Shown here piece by piece: positions 6,596-6,596 of a stretch of 6,596 nt of DNA. A program made the translations under genes and the position numbers. Source of the DNA: an uncultured Bacteroidota bacterium (lineage in GTDB: Bacteria > Bacteroidota > Bacteroidia > Bacteroidales > VadinHA17); the NCBI GenBank assembly GCA_903865465.1, contig CAIPJU010000544.1:1-6596 (forward strand), written 5' to 3'. Numbering within the stretch: position 1 is the stretch's first letter; every line of letters starts with the position of its first letter. The notes beneath the pieces were generated by a model. The model saw nothing but the letters and a program-made list of their open reading frames with translations. It was not told the origin of the DNA and made no database searches.

Positions 6596-6596
6596 A

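Overview
The window looks like chromosomal DNA from a member of the Bacteroidota, probably Bacteroidales-like; this is an inference from content and I cannot name a species. The grounds are: moderate-to-low GC; no Shine-Dalgarno sequences and A/T-rich leaders before most start codons; promoter-like elements of the Bacteroidota type (TTTG and TAnnTTTG); a secreted multidomain lamin-tail protein; and the gene order sppA-lpxK-pnp, which I recall from Bacteroidales genomes. I see no mobile element, CRISPR array, rRNA or tRNA. About 97% of the window is coding.

Layout. Bases 1-146 (minus strand) hold the first 48 codons of aspartate-semialdehyde dehydrogenase (asd), cut by the window edge. Bases 147-256 are a divergent intergenic region. 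It holds a self-complementary TAAATTTA element exactly midway between the two start codons, with a TTTG-type box at workable spacing on each side. Bases 257-2878 (plus strand) encode an 873-residue exported protein with a signal peptide, an N-terminal beta-rich region, two consecutive [Ig-like + lamin-tail] units and a C-terminal FlgD/CHU_C-like Ig fold. Only 23 bases separate its stop from the end of the next gene, which converges on it.

Bases 2902-6541 (minus strand) form a compact three-gene unit read from right to left. It starts with sppA (membrane-anchored protease IV), followed after 3 bp by lpxK (lipid A 4'-kinase), whose end overlaps pnp (class I purine nucleoside phosphorylase) by 56 bp. 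A perfect TAnnTTTG box lies upstream of sppA at the right edge of the window, which fits one promoter driving all three genes.

How the genes relate. sppA and lpxK both act at the inner membrane, in membrane peptide turnover and lipid A synthesis. pnp is a cytosolic salvage enzyme that seems joined to them by transcription and perhaps translational coupling rather than by pathway. asd is a housekeeping gene for the diaminopimelate/threonine/methionine/lysine branch. The lamin-tail protein is the only gene of unknown function. I find no evidence of a new defence or mobile system. The points most worth checking are the symmetric divergent promoter, the Asp in place of the usual purine-contacting Asn in PNP, the duplicated lamin-tail architecture and the lpxK/pnp overlap.
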